Origin: Spodoptera frugiperda
Taxonomy: Eukaryota > Arthropoda > Insecta > Lepidoptera > Noctuidae
Assembly (NCBI RefSeq): GCF_023101765.2
Contig: NC_064237.1
Coordinates: forward strand, 4,579,501 to 4,643,500
Reading direction: 5' to 3'
DNA: 64,000 nt
Both the position numbers and the translations under genes were made by a program. Below the pieces are notes generated by a model. That model searched no databases. It had not been told where the DNA came from and saw only the letters and a program-made list of their open reading frames with translations. Of the stretch, positions 11,777 to 23,260 are shown in pieces; positions within the stretch are counted from its first letter, which is position 1, and the number at the start of each line of letters is the position of its first letter.

Positions 11777-14700
11777 TATATAGTTTGATTGATCAAACAA
11801 TCATCATCACTCAGAATTTCATGAGTTATAATCAGTTTCATAGAATATGACAAAAGTGGACTCGACTTTTAATTTGACCACCTCTGTCTATCGCGCTGGG
11901 GACCTTGGGGAATAATGGAGTTCCTCGGGTTTCTCACAACATCCTGCAATCGTTTTTTTATTGGATGGCTGTCCTTAAAATAACAAATGGCTACAGTTGA
12001 CACCAAGCCCACCGGCTACGGGGAGACTACGGAAATAATTAAATTTTCCAAGCAATTTCGGTAACAACCCTATAAGTGTTTTTGGGAGGAATAAGAGCAA
12101 TCCCTTGAAAATTTACGCGAACCGTCGTTCCCTGTTTCAATAGCGGCTTGAGGATAATTGCTTCGAGACGTGATAACTACCATAATGAAAATAAAAAGTT
12201 TGGTAAACAAGACTTCTAAATATACGCTAGAAGTATTATTATTCTATTTAACTCTTTGTTGTAGTTACACAAACAAAACTTCTTACTATTTTACATAAAC
12301 AAACTTAATATTAATAAAGTTATTATTTACATCGCTAACTTTGCAATATAATTATATTTAGAATCTCCAAGTCAATTAATTGTACTCATAATAACTGACA
12401 ATATTAAAACAGGATATTTTCAATCATATTTTTATCAGAAAAGGGTGAAAGGTAAGGTCTACCTAACCCGTGGTCCGCTTACCATACTATCACAGTACTA
12501 TAATAGAGGGACAACCATATTGTGGTACAGGAGTGCTCAGTATTTCTCTTATTTATGGGAACGATGATCTCAGGTAACAATTAAAGATTAATTAACTTAG
12601 TTAACACGTCAAACCGTCAGGTACCACTCAGAGCCTTGTCTGTATTATTACGCACATCGGTTCACCTGTATAAGATATAAAACTCTTCCATTAATGCGCG
12701 ACTGTCTGACTGACCGACAACGCACAGCTAAAACTACTGGCTCTAGGAAACTAAAACTTGTCATGTATATTCCTTAAGGAGTGTAGAGGAGCACTAAGAT
12801 AGGATTTCTCTAAATTTAACCGAAAACGGAAAAACGGCTTCACCTATTTATGCGCACAAAGTCATAAGCAGAAGCTAGTATGGGATAAAATACCAAAATC
12901 AAAGTCAGCAATGTGAATAAAGATATCGACGGGTTGTTCCCAAACATATATTGACCTCATGCCCAACACTCGCAATAAACCACACAATCAAATGATCGAG
13001 CATTTTAAACGTATTCCCTTGGGGATAATTAACAACACGCCGCTCTTATCACCCTGTTAGATAAATGTGTGAAACTGTTAATTAAAGGAATTGGTATTCG
13101 AAATACCTTCGTATTTGTTTTGAGTTTAATTCCTACAAATATCTGCAAGTGTATGGGTGATAATTTCGCCATTTGAAAGGTCAGTTCTACCCCTTTACGT
13201 TTAAAAATACGTTAACGCCTGTTGTGCACACGCTTCATAGATTTTACACTTACTGAGCATAACCATAAAACAATGGATAAATATATCAGCTCGTGTTGCC
13301 ATATTCCAGTAATGGCGGAACATTTGCTTTTGTTTTTATTTTATCAAACGAACATTGTAGATTTATTATTTTATCTCTTATTTTCCTATTGTATGTTTCC
13401 TCTTTTATCAGCAACAGTACAATTAAACAACTTTGTATTTATTTTTCCTTATATCATTTTCTCTTATTTTAAAAACATCGTTATTTTTGTTCGATGTAAA
13501 TTTGAACAAAAACATTTTGTAGGGTGTATGAATAAATATGGAATTCTTTTGTAAAGTAGAATTTCTAGTGACAGTAATGACCAGTAACATCTACGTATAT
13601 GTTGAAAGCTTGTAAATTTGTAAACGGTTTTCATCATAATTTGAGATGTAAGTAGAAATTCGTAGAATAAAAAATACATATCTTTCATTACATTACATTT
13701 CATATTTTCAAGATTTATTCCAGTTTTAGTTCAAGAGGGCACTAGATAATACCAGCCAAAGAGGGTACTACTCAAGTTTTGTGTGAAAGCTAATCTTATT
13801 ATGTAGATAAATCTCATTACTCCTGTCTAAATGTCTGACGTGCTATTTTGAGATCTGTAGGCGTTCATATAATTTTGTAAGCACATGACACGAGTATGTA
13901 CTTGGTACTATGGCCTCATCTCTCTCTCTCTCTCTTATGTCTTTCATCATGAATTTAACAAAAAATATCAAATTTGACTCAAGTTTGAGTGTCGTGATGG
14001 ATTATGTTTATAAAGACGGAGAAAAATGAACTCCGCGCGGAAGTAATGGTTCATTAAACTTTATGGTCGCTTCTAATTGCAAAAAAACCTAATAACGTTC
14101 CGGAATGAAGTAAATGCTATGAAAGAAAGTAAGGGCAATGATGAAAGTATGTAATTTAGTACGCATTCTTCTTCAAGATTTTTGTGAAAAGAAAATTAAA
14201 TAAATCTTAATAAAAATAACGTACTTTGTTTGGACGTTATTCGGGATCTGAATTTATTAAATTAAATTGCTGAGATCACGAAAAAGGAAATGTTGAACAA
14301 ATGGTAAGTAACTTTTGCACTTTATAATATTTTTACAGACCGATGTTTTGTGTGAAATCTTATTTGAAATCGTGAAATACTTTATTGAAATCAATATTGC
14401 AATGCAACCGGGACGTCTATATATTATTTTTTTACTTGTTAATTATGTATTATATTGTGTTATTAAATATTTAATGATTTCCGCAAAGAGAAAGACAGAA
14501 TTTACCTATTTAGTGTAGCGTATGTGTGTATATTAGCCTAATCTAATTATTATGGAATTTTAAATATGGCTCGTTCCGAATTTTGTAGACTTGGAGGCAG
14601 AAGAGATAACTTAATTATAATAGCCATTACACGGCCGGAAGCTTTTCGTCTTGAACTTATCATGTCTCTACATTATAGCGGGCTTTGAATTAAAAATTAA

Positions 14701-15039
14701 TTTATGAAGTACCCAGATCCTGAGTGCTTTAGAGAGTATGACATTAATTACGCAGTTAGTTATTTACATTTAATTTATTAAATACGGCATTAAAACGTTA
14801 CTAAAAAATGTATTCAAACTGCGAAATGTTCTAACTGTATTCTAGATAATATTTTCTAATAGTTGTGTTGTTTATTTCATTCAGCTTTTCACCTATTAAA
14901 TAATAATACAAATATTAAACAAAAACAAACCCATACCATTAAAGCCAAGAACAAATCCGGGAATCTCCATGATAAAAAAAAACACTTAAAAAAAAAAATA
15001 ATAATATCGTATTCAAAGAACACGGCACGGAACCACAAT
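11777..15039. other. Long unannotated AT-rich region
   Basis: Contains a (TC)n microsatellite at 13920-13935 and hydrophobic Phe/Leu/Ile-rich frames (13222-13554 plus, 13464-13703 minus) that look like AT-composition artefacts. No gene is supported. Confidence 0.45.
13920..13935. repeat. (TC)n microsatellite
   Basis: Eight uninterrupted tc units. Confidence 0.9.
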
Positions 15040-15285
15040 CGGATCACTTCACATTTTCGATCGAGCGCCATCAAACGCAACGATGCCGTTTGTGTCCATT
15101 GTAGACGCCGATGCCGTTGACGTCGAAGTTAGATCGCGGGGCGGGCGGGTCCCGTCGTGTGCGGTGGTGCGCTCGGGGCGCCGGCCGGGAGAGTACTGCT
15201 CGACGGTCGTCTGCTCGACCCGACTGGCGTACCCGGGGCCTAGCCGCGCCCGCCCTCGCAACGCAAGCTTTCCGATGCTCCCGTG
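15040..15285. other. Isolated GC/CpG-rich patch, possible promoter or first exon
   Basis: About 240 bp rich in C, G and CpG in otherwise AT-rich DNA (for example 'gggcgccggccgggagagta'). All frames are open across it for compositional reasons: an ATG frame runs 15083-15334 on the plus strand, and other frames run on both strands. The minus-strand frame ending at 15049 has a Ser/Thr-rich end. None shows a domain. A first exon or core promoter of a host gene is possible, but no downstream exon is visible. Confidence 0.3.
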
Positions 15286-15345
15286 TTTTCACTCTTGTAA
15301 CTTCAACATTAAACGGCACCCTGACACATATTAAAAGGAATGCTG

Positions 15346-17209
15346 CTCGTAAGCATTAAGTGCTTTGGGAGTGAGATAAATGCATTTAACTATGTATTTA
15401 TTTAATAACACTTAAGTACTAGCACTGAATTATGTGTTGTCAGACTTGCAATGCAATATCTCGTAGTCGAACTTAAGGGGATGGACAGAGAAGTATTATT
15501 ATATTATATATATATAAAGATATCAAGTAAGGACAAGATTTAATATACGCGTGTCATTCATAGACATATCTTAACTTCGGCCTTTTTATTCCCCGAAGGA
15601 CTAGCAAAGGGGCACATATTAAATTTAGCACGTTTTTTTTTCAGCGACAATGTTTTGCTCTAGAACTATTTATTTAGATCTAAGACATTAGGCAAATTGA
15701 TTCTCAGTCTTAATATTTGTCACGCCACGTCAACAAAAAGCTCGTTATTTATCGAGTTTCAAAGTTAGTACATATAGTTTCTCCGAAGATCTTCGTGTCA
15801 TTTGTATCAATTAAATTACAATCGTTGAATGGATTATGTAGGTAGGTATACAAAATATTTTGATCAGTCAATACTAGTTTTCTTTAGTTTATGTGCTAGA
15901 TTTTTATAAAAGATTAGATTTACACGTTAGATATACCTCAGATTGTTTCTAAAATAAAGAGTATTAAAGAGGTAATTTAGGATGTTTCTGTTTAAAAAAT
16001 ATCAATTTTACATGTCCATAGATTTACGTGGCTTAATTTCGCATTGTACGAGTAAAATACTGTTATATAGGCTGTTATTGATTTGAAGGCTGTATAGAAT
16101 TTATCCGTCGGTGGTACAGAATTTATCCCACAAACCTTTTGATTACCTCTTTTGTAAAATTTTGCTCATCATTCTCATCTATTTCGGTGAATTTCATTCT
16201 TTTGAATAACGCCAAGAACGAACTATCAGAAAATGTTTATAACTTTTTTCCCTTAAATAACCCCTTATTTAAGTCTGGGAACCTCACAGGTGTGAAAAAA
16301 TAGATCAAAGGGTCGACTGATTCAGTAGATAATGGACAAAGAAATAAGCTAGCTAAAACAATTATAAACAAAACACACTATTATTTAAGTAGCTTTTGCA
16401 GTAATTTCAAATTAATTATAGTTTTAGTTTGAAAATATTTTAACCTTCGTAAGATCGGTCTTACGAAGTGTTTTCATTTAATTTCTAACTTTCATCAATT
16501 TCAATTTTTGTTGAATAGATTTTGGTCACTATTTTAATTACCTTCGTTAATCTTTTATAACCTAGTGACCTTTTAGTCGTTTGAATGTTCACCATCATTC
16601 AGTTTAATTTACTTTACAAATTAATTATGAAATTAGTATTAACTATATTATGAAATATAGTTAGTTAATAATATAGGTACTATAGGTAGTTCGTTATTGT
16701 AGTATATATGTAGGTACCGTACCGTAGTTAGTTAATGATATAGGTGATATAAGTACGAACTATAATATAAAATCTAACGTAATAAAGATTTGTATGCACA
16801 TTGCTTAATGTTAGTTTAACTAAACTTCAATGTGTGAAATTAACATTTTTCCAACTAAGAAAACCATTCGAGCTTGGAAAAACGTTTAAGAAAAATCGGA
16901 ACATTAATGCAGTATTATGAATTTTTATCTTAAACTTTCTTTACTTACCAAACAACGCTTTGCACAACGCTACGTGATTATAGCTATGGATAAACTTACT
17001 TATATGTATATTATACGTATAATAAGCTCTTGTTACAAGAACCCACATAGTTGTTATACCTATTTTGTTGAGCAAGAACAATGACATTAGTTGCGAACTT
17101 GCAAGTATTGTAGCTTTTGCGTTCTCTTTTGTGTGTACTTGGTATGACTAGATAGATATACAATACTATACATATGTACCTACTTATTTTAAAGTTCATT
17201 GCACTCATA
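15346..17209. other. Unannotated AT-rich DNA
   Basis: Includes two related 28-bp phrases ('tagttagttaataatatagg' at about 16660 and 'tagttagttaatgatatagg' at about 16726), a weak local duplication. No gene is recognised. Confidence 0.45.
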
Positions 17210-17345
17210 TCTTACTAATATTATAAATGCGAAAGTTTGTTAGTTTGTATGTTTGTTACTCAATCACGTCAAAACGGCTGAAGGGATCGGTATGAAATTT
17301 GGAATAGGGGTAGATGTGTCTAAAATAACACATAGGCTTTTTAAT
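17210..17345 (-). mobile_element. RTE-like 3'-end fragment
   Basis: 'cttactaatattataaatgc' followed by 'gaaagtttgttagtttgtat' and 'aaaacggctgaagggatcgg' is the reverse complement of a typical RTE-like terminus. Only the end is present. Confidence 0.6.
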
Positions 17346-18333
17346 TTGTACAAATTTTAAAACTAATTTAGCCAACATGTGCTATGCTATAACACTTATT
17401 GAAATACTAATAAAAAAAGAATTCAAAAGCAAGACTAGATTTTAGCTTAACAGTCTTTCTCTTAAACTTCTTTGTTCTTACATCTGAGACAATAAGAGGT
17501 ACCTAATCTAGTCGTAAATGGGGAGGAGTATTCCATTAGTCCACGTTGCCTGAACAATAGGCTATTGTACTAGGTCTAACATACCCATCGCGCCTACTAC
17601 AATTACAACCAACAGGCATCAGATCGTCGTGTCAATTGTTTTGTAACGCATCCACTAATATAATTTATAGTTTACGTAGAATCGTGGTTCATAGTGTTTT
17701 AGATTTTCTATGCAGACAAACAAATTTCGAACTAATATCACTTAAATACGTGTAGGTAATTACAATATTGGTAAAGACATTATCAGACGTTGTTAAAAAT
17801 TTGTTCTATTATATTAAGGAAATGTTGTAGATAATAAGAAACACGAAAAAGTAACAATGATTTACGTGGTTTAGGACATGGTCTCAAAACTTCGCAGCAA
17901 TTGCAATAACAACTACAAATTCAATGAGTTTCGTCATTTCATTAAATATTTCTTCTGTAAATCGATAAGTTGTTCAAGAAAATCATTTCAATACTATAGT
18001 TAGCTTTGTAAGCTGAAGGCACAATTCAATTTCGATAAAGTGGTGAAACAAAGGGCTCATTTGTCCCTAAAATCAAAGTCGCTTTGAAGGGTATTGATAA
18101 CTAACGATAACTCACTCGTACGAACCTGCCACGTGCAGCACCTAATACTCCACAATATATTGTGTGTCATATTGTATGAATGTTATTTATTTACTACCCA
18201 TATAGCCAGTACCCAGCCATATTGTATTTAGCAAATGTCCATAATCCCAATTTAAGCCTAATACTGTAAAAAAATCTTCCTAACCCTTTACGAAATAACA
18301 CTTATAATCTAGTATATTCTGGTATACTTAGGT
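17346..18333. other. Unannotated AT-rich DNA
   Basis: No gene or repeat recognised. Confidence 0.45.
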
Positions 18334-18348
18334 ACGTGTTTTTTACCT
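18334..18348. repeat. Target-site duplication of LINE-B, left
   Basis: acgtgttttttacct, an exact copy of 19452-19466. Confidence 0.92.
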
Positions 18349-19451
18349 TTTTTTTTTTTTTTTTTTTTTTGGTGACGGGGGGAAACCTTCAAAAGGCGCC
18401 TAGCTTTTTGGGGATAAAAGACTAGGGAGTGTGGGATTTTTACCTCACTAAAACCACCCCGGTGGCCACCCTCAACACCTGTAAGGGGCACCGGGTCCTC
18501 TCAATAGACCTGCTCCGGAGCCCCACGGTGCAACGCCTGTTACGGCACTTCCCTAGGGAAACGTGTGTCTCCCATGAGCCTTGCTGTGCAAGTTGCACGG
18601 CAGCACGTGACCACTGTGCCACCGTCTTCCCTGAGGTCACTGGGTGGGCGCCTAGAGTCCCCACTCTATGCGCCCGTGGCCCCAAAGGACCGCTTGCAGT
18701 TATACAAGCGGAATTTCGGCGTATTAGGCGTCAAGGCGGTTGCCTCCTCGACGCCTTCTACGAACAGGATCGGCCCTCTCGCGATCCCGCTCAGCAGCCT
18801 CCTTTTGGGACATTACAGTCTCACAAAAGGAAGCCACTTCCCTCCAATTTTCTGTCTCTGCCAACATAGCCTTGACTACTGCTGACAGAGACAAATCTCG
18901 CCCGATCCTGGTGACCAGGACCCGCCGCTCAGAGGTCCACGCTGGGCACTCCTCGAGCGTGTGCTGTGCGGAATCCAGGTCACCTCCGCAGTGGTGACAA
19001 TTTGTCGTGGCCTCTCGCCCAATCCTGTTCAGGTACTCACCGAAGCAACCATGTCCGGTGAGCACCTGAGTGAGCCTGAAGGAGACGCGCTCCTCTCTCT
19101 TCAGCCAGGCTTCGAAGTGCGGTAGAACCCATGACCTCTTCCCGGATTACGACTCTGACGGCTGCAGTCTGGGACAACACGTGTCCCGATGCTACTCGTT
19201 GGCAGAGTGAATGCACAACGAGTACCGTCCTTGTTCATCCGCCACGTTCTCTGTTCAGCTCAGAGAAACGTGCGGAAAAAACGACCCCTCGGAAAGCACA
19301 GGCTTTGTGCCAGCACGAAGCCTGCTGCTTCCAGAACCCGAACCGGGTTCTTCCGCCCCGTCCAGAAGTTAGCTACAGGCAATATAGCCACTCCAACCCT
19401 ATCACCTGTACCCAGGGTGCACCACGGGGAGGTCTTCTGGCACCGCACCCC
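18349..19451 (-). mobile_element. LINE-B: 5'-truncated R1-clade retrotransposon
   Basis: A GC-rich block of about 1.1 kb bounded by an exact 15-bp duplication. On the minus strand it holds the C-terminal end of ORF2, then a 3' UTR ending in a run of over 20 A (the T run at 18348-18370). It differs strongly from LINE-A outside the protein motif, so it is a separate family. Its 3' end recurs as a tiny insertion at 54882-54940. Frames on the plus strand in this block (18429-18869, 19131-19577 and others) are antisense shadows. Confidence 0.92.
18724..19146 (-). pseudogene. LINE-B ORF2 C-terminus, broken
   Basis: The frame gives a peptide closely related to the end of LINE-A ORF2: PHFEAWLK, then LTQVLTGHG, then a zinc-binding CHHC...H...C motif (spacing C-x2-C-x8-H-x4-C) before ECPAW. 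This is the C-terminal zinc knuckle that follows the reverse transcriptase in R1-clade ORF2. A TAA at 19147-19149 closes the frame upstream. Similar residues reappear in other frames above that, so the coding region is frameshifted as well as 5'-truncated. It is not expected to be functional. Confidence 0.8.
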
Positions 19452-19466
19452 ACGTGTTTTTTACCT
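19452..19466. repeat. Target-site duplication of LINE-B, right
   Basis: Exact copy of 18334-18348. Confidence 0.92.
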
Positions 19467-20512
19467 AGGTATCTACGAAAACAAGTTAAATATTATTTCT
19501 GCTGTTTAGCTTGGAAATTATCAATTGTATTATTATTGCTACAAAGGACCAAACCTTTTGTCCCTTCGTTTACATAAAGCGGAGAATTTTAGCTACGAAC
19601 TGTAAGTTCTAAGAAATTGATATTTTCTTTTCTGGAATCGTTCCAAGACAAAAATGTAGTAAATTGAGAATATTATACCTTATTCAATGTTACAACTAAA
19701 ATATAAAATCAGACAGCATAAACAAAGTAATAATAAGTGGTAATATAACGTCTGAACAGCAATTATTTCAACCTCCAAAAAGTTAGTAAATATTCTGCTA
19801 ACTTAGAACAAAGAGAACACTTCAACATAATTACTTAGGCAAAGTAAAAACTTTATTTAACAAAACTTGAGAGGCTGAAGATAATCTGGGTGGAACTAAT
19901 TGATATTGATTTTGTGAAAAACATTTTAAATTGAAAACGTTAATCAGGTAGTTGGAAGCGCTCCAGAGATGGAGTCTCCGCTCCACATCCAGACATTTAC
20001 TGATTGCGAAACAATGAGGGACAGAAAAATGTGTTCGGAAGGCAAAGTTGGGAGCGTGCATATTATTCAGCGTCCAGACACAAAAGTTTATGCATTGTAG
20101 GTACTAGCACGAGCTTCCCGACAATTTTATTTGTACACCAGTTTTAATAAACATTTTCATTTGTCTACATTACCCTCTATTACTACCTACCTACAGTTGT
20201 TCAGACACACGATATTTCTTTCTAGTTCGTCGTCTAATGTGATTACATAAGAAACAGTGAAAGCTTTTACAAAGATCGAATTTGAACGAAGTGTTTTTGT
20301 TTTATTATATTGGGTGGCTAATGTGAAATCGTAAGTACACTCTGCTAAATAAATACGCTTTGAAGGAGACCCTAATCTCATTCAGATGATTTGTTATGTG
20401 TTTTGTAAAAGGCTAGAGTATTTTTTTAAAGTATGTAATATTGAGGACGGAAAAATGTGAAACGAACATAATACAAGATCGAGGTATACAGAGTATAACC
20501 GTCAGTTCCGAG
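19467..20512. other. Unannotated AT-rich DNA
   Basis: Minus-strand frames at 19831-20061 and 20187-20381 have no domain. Nothing else seen. Confidence 0.45.
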
Positions 20513-20551
20513 GTAAAAGAATAATGGCTACGGGAGTCATTATTCTTTTAC
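20513..20551. repeat. Hairpin, 14-bp perfect stem
   Basis: Arms gtaaaagaataatg (20513-20526) and cattattcttttac (20538-20551) with an 11-nt loop. A second hairpin starts 23 bp later. Confidence 0.88.
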
Positions 20552-20573
20552 ACTAGTAGTGGCGTTTTGTTCA

Positions 20574-20616
20574 GTGAATGTAGCGTAGCAAGCGTAGCAA
20601 CGTAGCCTACATTCAC
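20574..20616. repeat. Hairpin with CGTAGC-repeat loop
   Basis: Arms gtgaatgtag (20574-20583) and ctacattcac (20607-20616) enclose 23 nt made of cgtagc-like units. A further run of cgtagct units continues to about 20646. Together with the preceding hairpin it may be a small foldback element. Confidence 0.75.
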
Positions 20617-20855
20617 AGTCATACTCGTAGCTCGTAGCTCGTAGCTCAAGGACGCGTCAACTGCGATGTGGAAGCAATCGCTAGGGTGCTATGACCTCTC
20701 GCATCTATGACGAATGTTATAAACCTTATAGTACGGATCTCTGCCAAAAATATATAACGGTTTATGATTATGATAGATAGCAATGAAAAGCTTATAAATG
20801 TTATGATATTGGTTTCAAATGAAATAAATAAGGTATCCAATACTTTATTCAATAA

Positions 20856-21068
20856 CTAGCTACTTCCGCGCGGTTTCACCCGCTCTGCTTGGTTCCTATA
20901 GGTCATAGCGTGATGTTTTATAGCCTATAGCCTTCCTCGATAAATTGACAATCCAACACAAAAATAATTATTCAAATCGGACCAGTAATTCCGGAGATTA
21001 GCGCGTTCAAACAAACAAACAAACAAACAAACTCTTCAGCTTTATAATATTAGTATAGATTAGTATAG
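20856..21068 (+). mobile_element. RTE-like non-LTR 3' end
   Basis: Shows the characteristic run 'ttccgcgcggtttcacccgc', 'tatagccttcctcgataaat', 'attccggagattagcgcgtt', a caaa repeat, 'actcttcagctttataatat' and a terminal repeated 'tagtatagat'. It is a clear 5'-truncated copy with no coding region. Confidence 0.75.
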
Positions 21069-21649
21069 ATGAAAAAATATATTATTTATTAATGAACAGG
21101 ACAGTGGTGTCTGTTCTCGTTTCCCGTATTTGCATGAACCGCAGACGGGAAGTGAACAGGTACAGCAGTGCGATCGGATAATCACACAACATGAATAATG
21201 AAACATTCGCAATTACGTCAAATGGGTCAAGTGGGTTATTTTGGTTTTACAGCAGAAAACAATCTTTTCTTAACGTTTTCTATTAGTATTACTTTTTTTA
21301 ATACTTTTAAATATTATAAATATTTCGTCAAAATCAAAAACATTTTTATTTAAGCTTTCAAAAATGAGAAATGTTATAAAATCGATTTTGTAGTCGATTT
21401 ATTATTGAAATCTAGCAATATATAAATAATATAGCAATAGCTGTTGTCGTCAGAAATTAACAATTCCATATAATGCTTATGTTGTCCCGTAAGGTTTATT
21501 GTTTGTTTACTAACATAATTTAAGTAGGTTAAGAAATAACATAATAGTTTATTTTTCAGGTTTAAATTGTAAAAATACTTATATTTTGTACTATTAAATA
21601 GGATAGTAGTAGACTTTACTGTCTATATTTTATTTATACTTCACACATC
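21069..21649. other. Unannotated AT-rich DNA
   Basis: No feature supported. Confidence 0.45.
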
Positions 21650-21760
21650 ACACATCAACAGCCTTTAAGTGGCCACAGCTGACCTTAGGCCTCTTCTCAC
21701 ACGGAGAAGGTTAAAGCATTAATCACCACGCTTACGCAATGCGTGTTAAACGTGAAATGA
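21650..21760 (-). mobile_element. CR1/L2-like 3'-tail fragment
   Basis: Minus-strand relative of 8606-8735: 'acatcaacagcctttaagtg', 'cacggagaaggtt' and 'attaatcaccacgcttacgc'. Confidence 0.55.
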
Positions 21761-22026
21761 ATACTCCAATAATACTACATCAATAAATATGCACAGATTC
21801 TAACATATCTAGTTAAAACGTACAGCACTTTAAATCTATTGCAAACAAAAAGAGCAGTACACAATACAGCTCGTGTTACACCAACAGTGCAACCAATACT
21901 TCAATTAAAAAGTTAGCAAACACGCAATGTTTTTAAATATACAACCGAGAATCGATGTACTGGGAATGTTTGTTTTCAGTAACAAACGGATACAAATGAA
22001 CGAGCAAACCACTTTTAGCTAATCAT
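21761..22026. other. Unannotated DNA
   Basis: No feature supported. Confidence 0.4.
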
Positions 22027-22330
22027 TTGGAGCCAACGCTCATGTATGTAGATTTTAGGAGCCATGCTTTGGCACGAATGAACCGGCTCGACCGGAGTGA
22101 TACCACGGCCTCACCGAAAACCGACGTGAAACAACGCTTGCGTTTTGTGAGTGAGGTTACCGGAGGTCCAATTTACCCCTTCCCAATTCTCGAATCACCA
22201 ACAACCCTTAAATTCCTAACCCCCTTGCCGGCAACGCACTTGTAACGCCTCTGGTGTTTCAAATGTCCGTCCATGGGCGGCGGCTTACCATCAGGTGATA
22301 CGTATACTCGTTTACCGGCGTGTTCCATAA
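22027..22330 (+). mobile_element. ~300-bp noctuid-type interspersed repeat
   Basis: Contains 'ggagccatgctttggcacga', 'ccggctcgaccggagtgata', 'aaaccgacgtgaaacaacgc', 'ttgccggcaacgcacttgta' and 'catcaggtgatacgtatact'. I recognise this order from moth genomes as a dispersed non-coding repeat. A 3'-end fragment recurs near 47380-47412. The 72- and 95-codon frames here are incidental. Confidence 0.7.
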
Positions 22331-22417
22331 AAAAAGATAGGCGAATTAACAGAATCCTCTCTATGCTGAATACTAAAAATCCGGGAATTCGTACCTATCC
22401 GGTAATGGGTGGACCGA

Positions 22418-22515
22418 AGCAAATTGCGGTGGAACTGAAGCCGAGCTCGCCGCCAATCTGTTTGCTCTCTTCACTTCATGAAAATTTTATCAGACGAACC
22501 GTAAGACTCTCAGCA
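22418..22515 (+). repeat. 98-bp block, perfect inverted match to 63827-63924
   Basis: All 98 bases equal the reverse complement of 63827-63924, about 41 kb away. Flanks are only weakly alike. The block is open in the frame of ...VELKPSSPPICLLSS..., and in another frame reads ...CGGTEAELAANLF... then stops. I recognise no protein in either frame. A related block follows at 23106-23260. Confidence 0.9.
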
Positions 22516-23105
22516 TCGAATGAATACTTGAACCTAAATCTTTATTACCTAAGCACTTAATTCCTACAAATTGATCTGAGATTTTAAAAGCACTACTTAT
22601 TTATATTTGATGTTAACTAATGGCTAATGGCTTGTCTATTTAAGTATTAGAAAGTTACAGGTTATTATTCTAAATCAATAACTTAGCTTGATATAGTCAT
22701 TGAACACCTCTCTACTACGCAACTAAACAAGGTACTACAGATACTAAATTAAAGGAAATATCAAGAAAATTGTATGTAGTTATAGCAATAGATAGACAAA
22801 CAATAAAACAAAAAGACAAAGAGATGTATTTTATAAACGCTTCACTTAGATACAGTCTTGTTTAAAAAGCTACAAACTTGTAACAAAAATGTTAATCACG
22901 AAATTAGCATTTTATAGCGAACCTTGGTAATAAATTAAAGAAACATAAGACTGAATAAAGTAATTATGGTAATACAGCGTCGCGCGTTGTTCCGATAAAA
23001 AAAAATACGGAACAATACGAATGCCAGACATTGTTTGCTTTGGAATAACAAGGACGTGTTCGTCTATTTGTCCCATAGGGTTCAATAAAAACGAGTTGGA
23101 ACCAC
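22516..23105. other. Unannotated DNA between the two duplicated blocks
   Basis: About 590 bp here, against about 300 bp between the corresponding blocks at the 63-kb locus, so one locus has gained or lost sequence. No coding evidence. Confidence 0.4.
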
Positions 23106-23260
23106 GGCGAAGATATATTGGAATATTTTGCCGACGTGAGCATCTAAATGGTCATGTGTTACGTAAAATATCGCGTACCGTCATGCAGCCGATATTGATA
23201 GCTCTTCAGAAAGACCGGGTCACGCTGAGTATGCAATGCCATTGATATTTGCAATATCGA
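23106..23260 (+). repeat. Diverged copy of the block at 63370-63526 (inverted)
   Basis: Shares 'atatattggaatat' plus 'ttgccgacg', and a 15-bp exact match at 23212-23226, with the reverse complement of the 63-kb locus. Much of the rest is alignable at lower identity. A 74-codon ATG frame (23021-23245) spans it and ends ...ALQKDRVTLS..., where the other locus reads ALQVDRVTLS. Confidence 0.7.

Noticed and set aside
13222..13554. 110-codon hydrophobic frame
   Set aside because: Phe/Leu/Ile-rich peptide of the kind produced by T-rich DNA; no ATG near a good context and no family.
15049..15359. Five overlapping frames of 70-83 codons
   Set aside because: All open together only because the patch is GC-rich; none shows a domain, so only the patch is reported.
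18429..18869. 146-codon plus-strand frame
   Set aside because: Lies antisense to LINE-B; open because of base composition.
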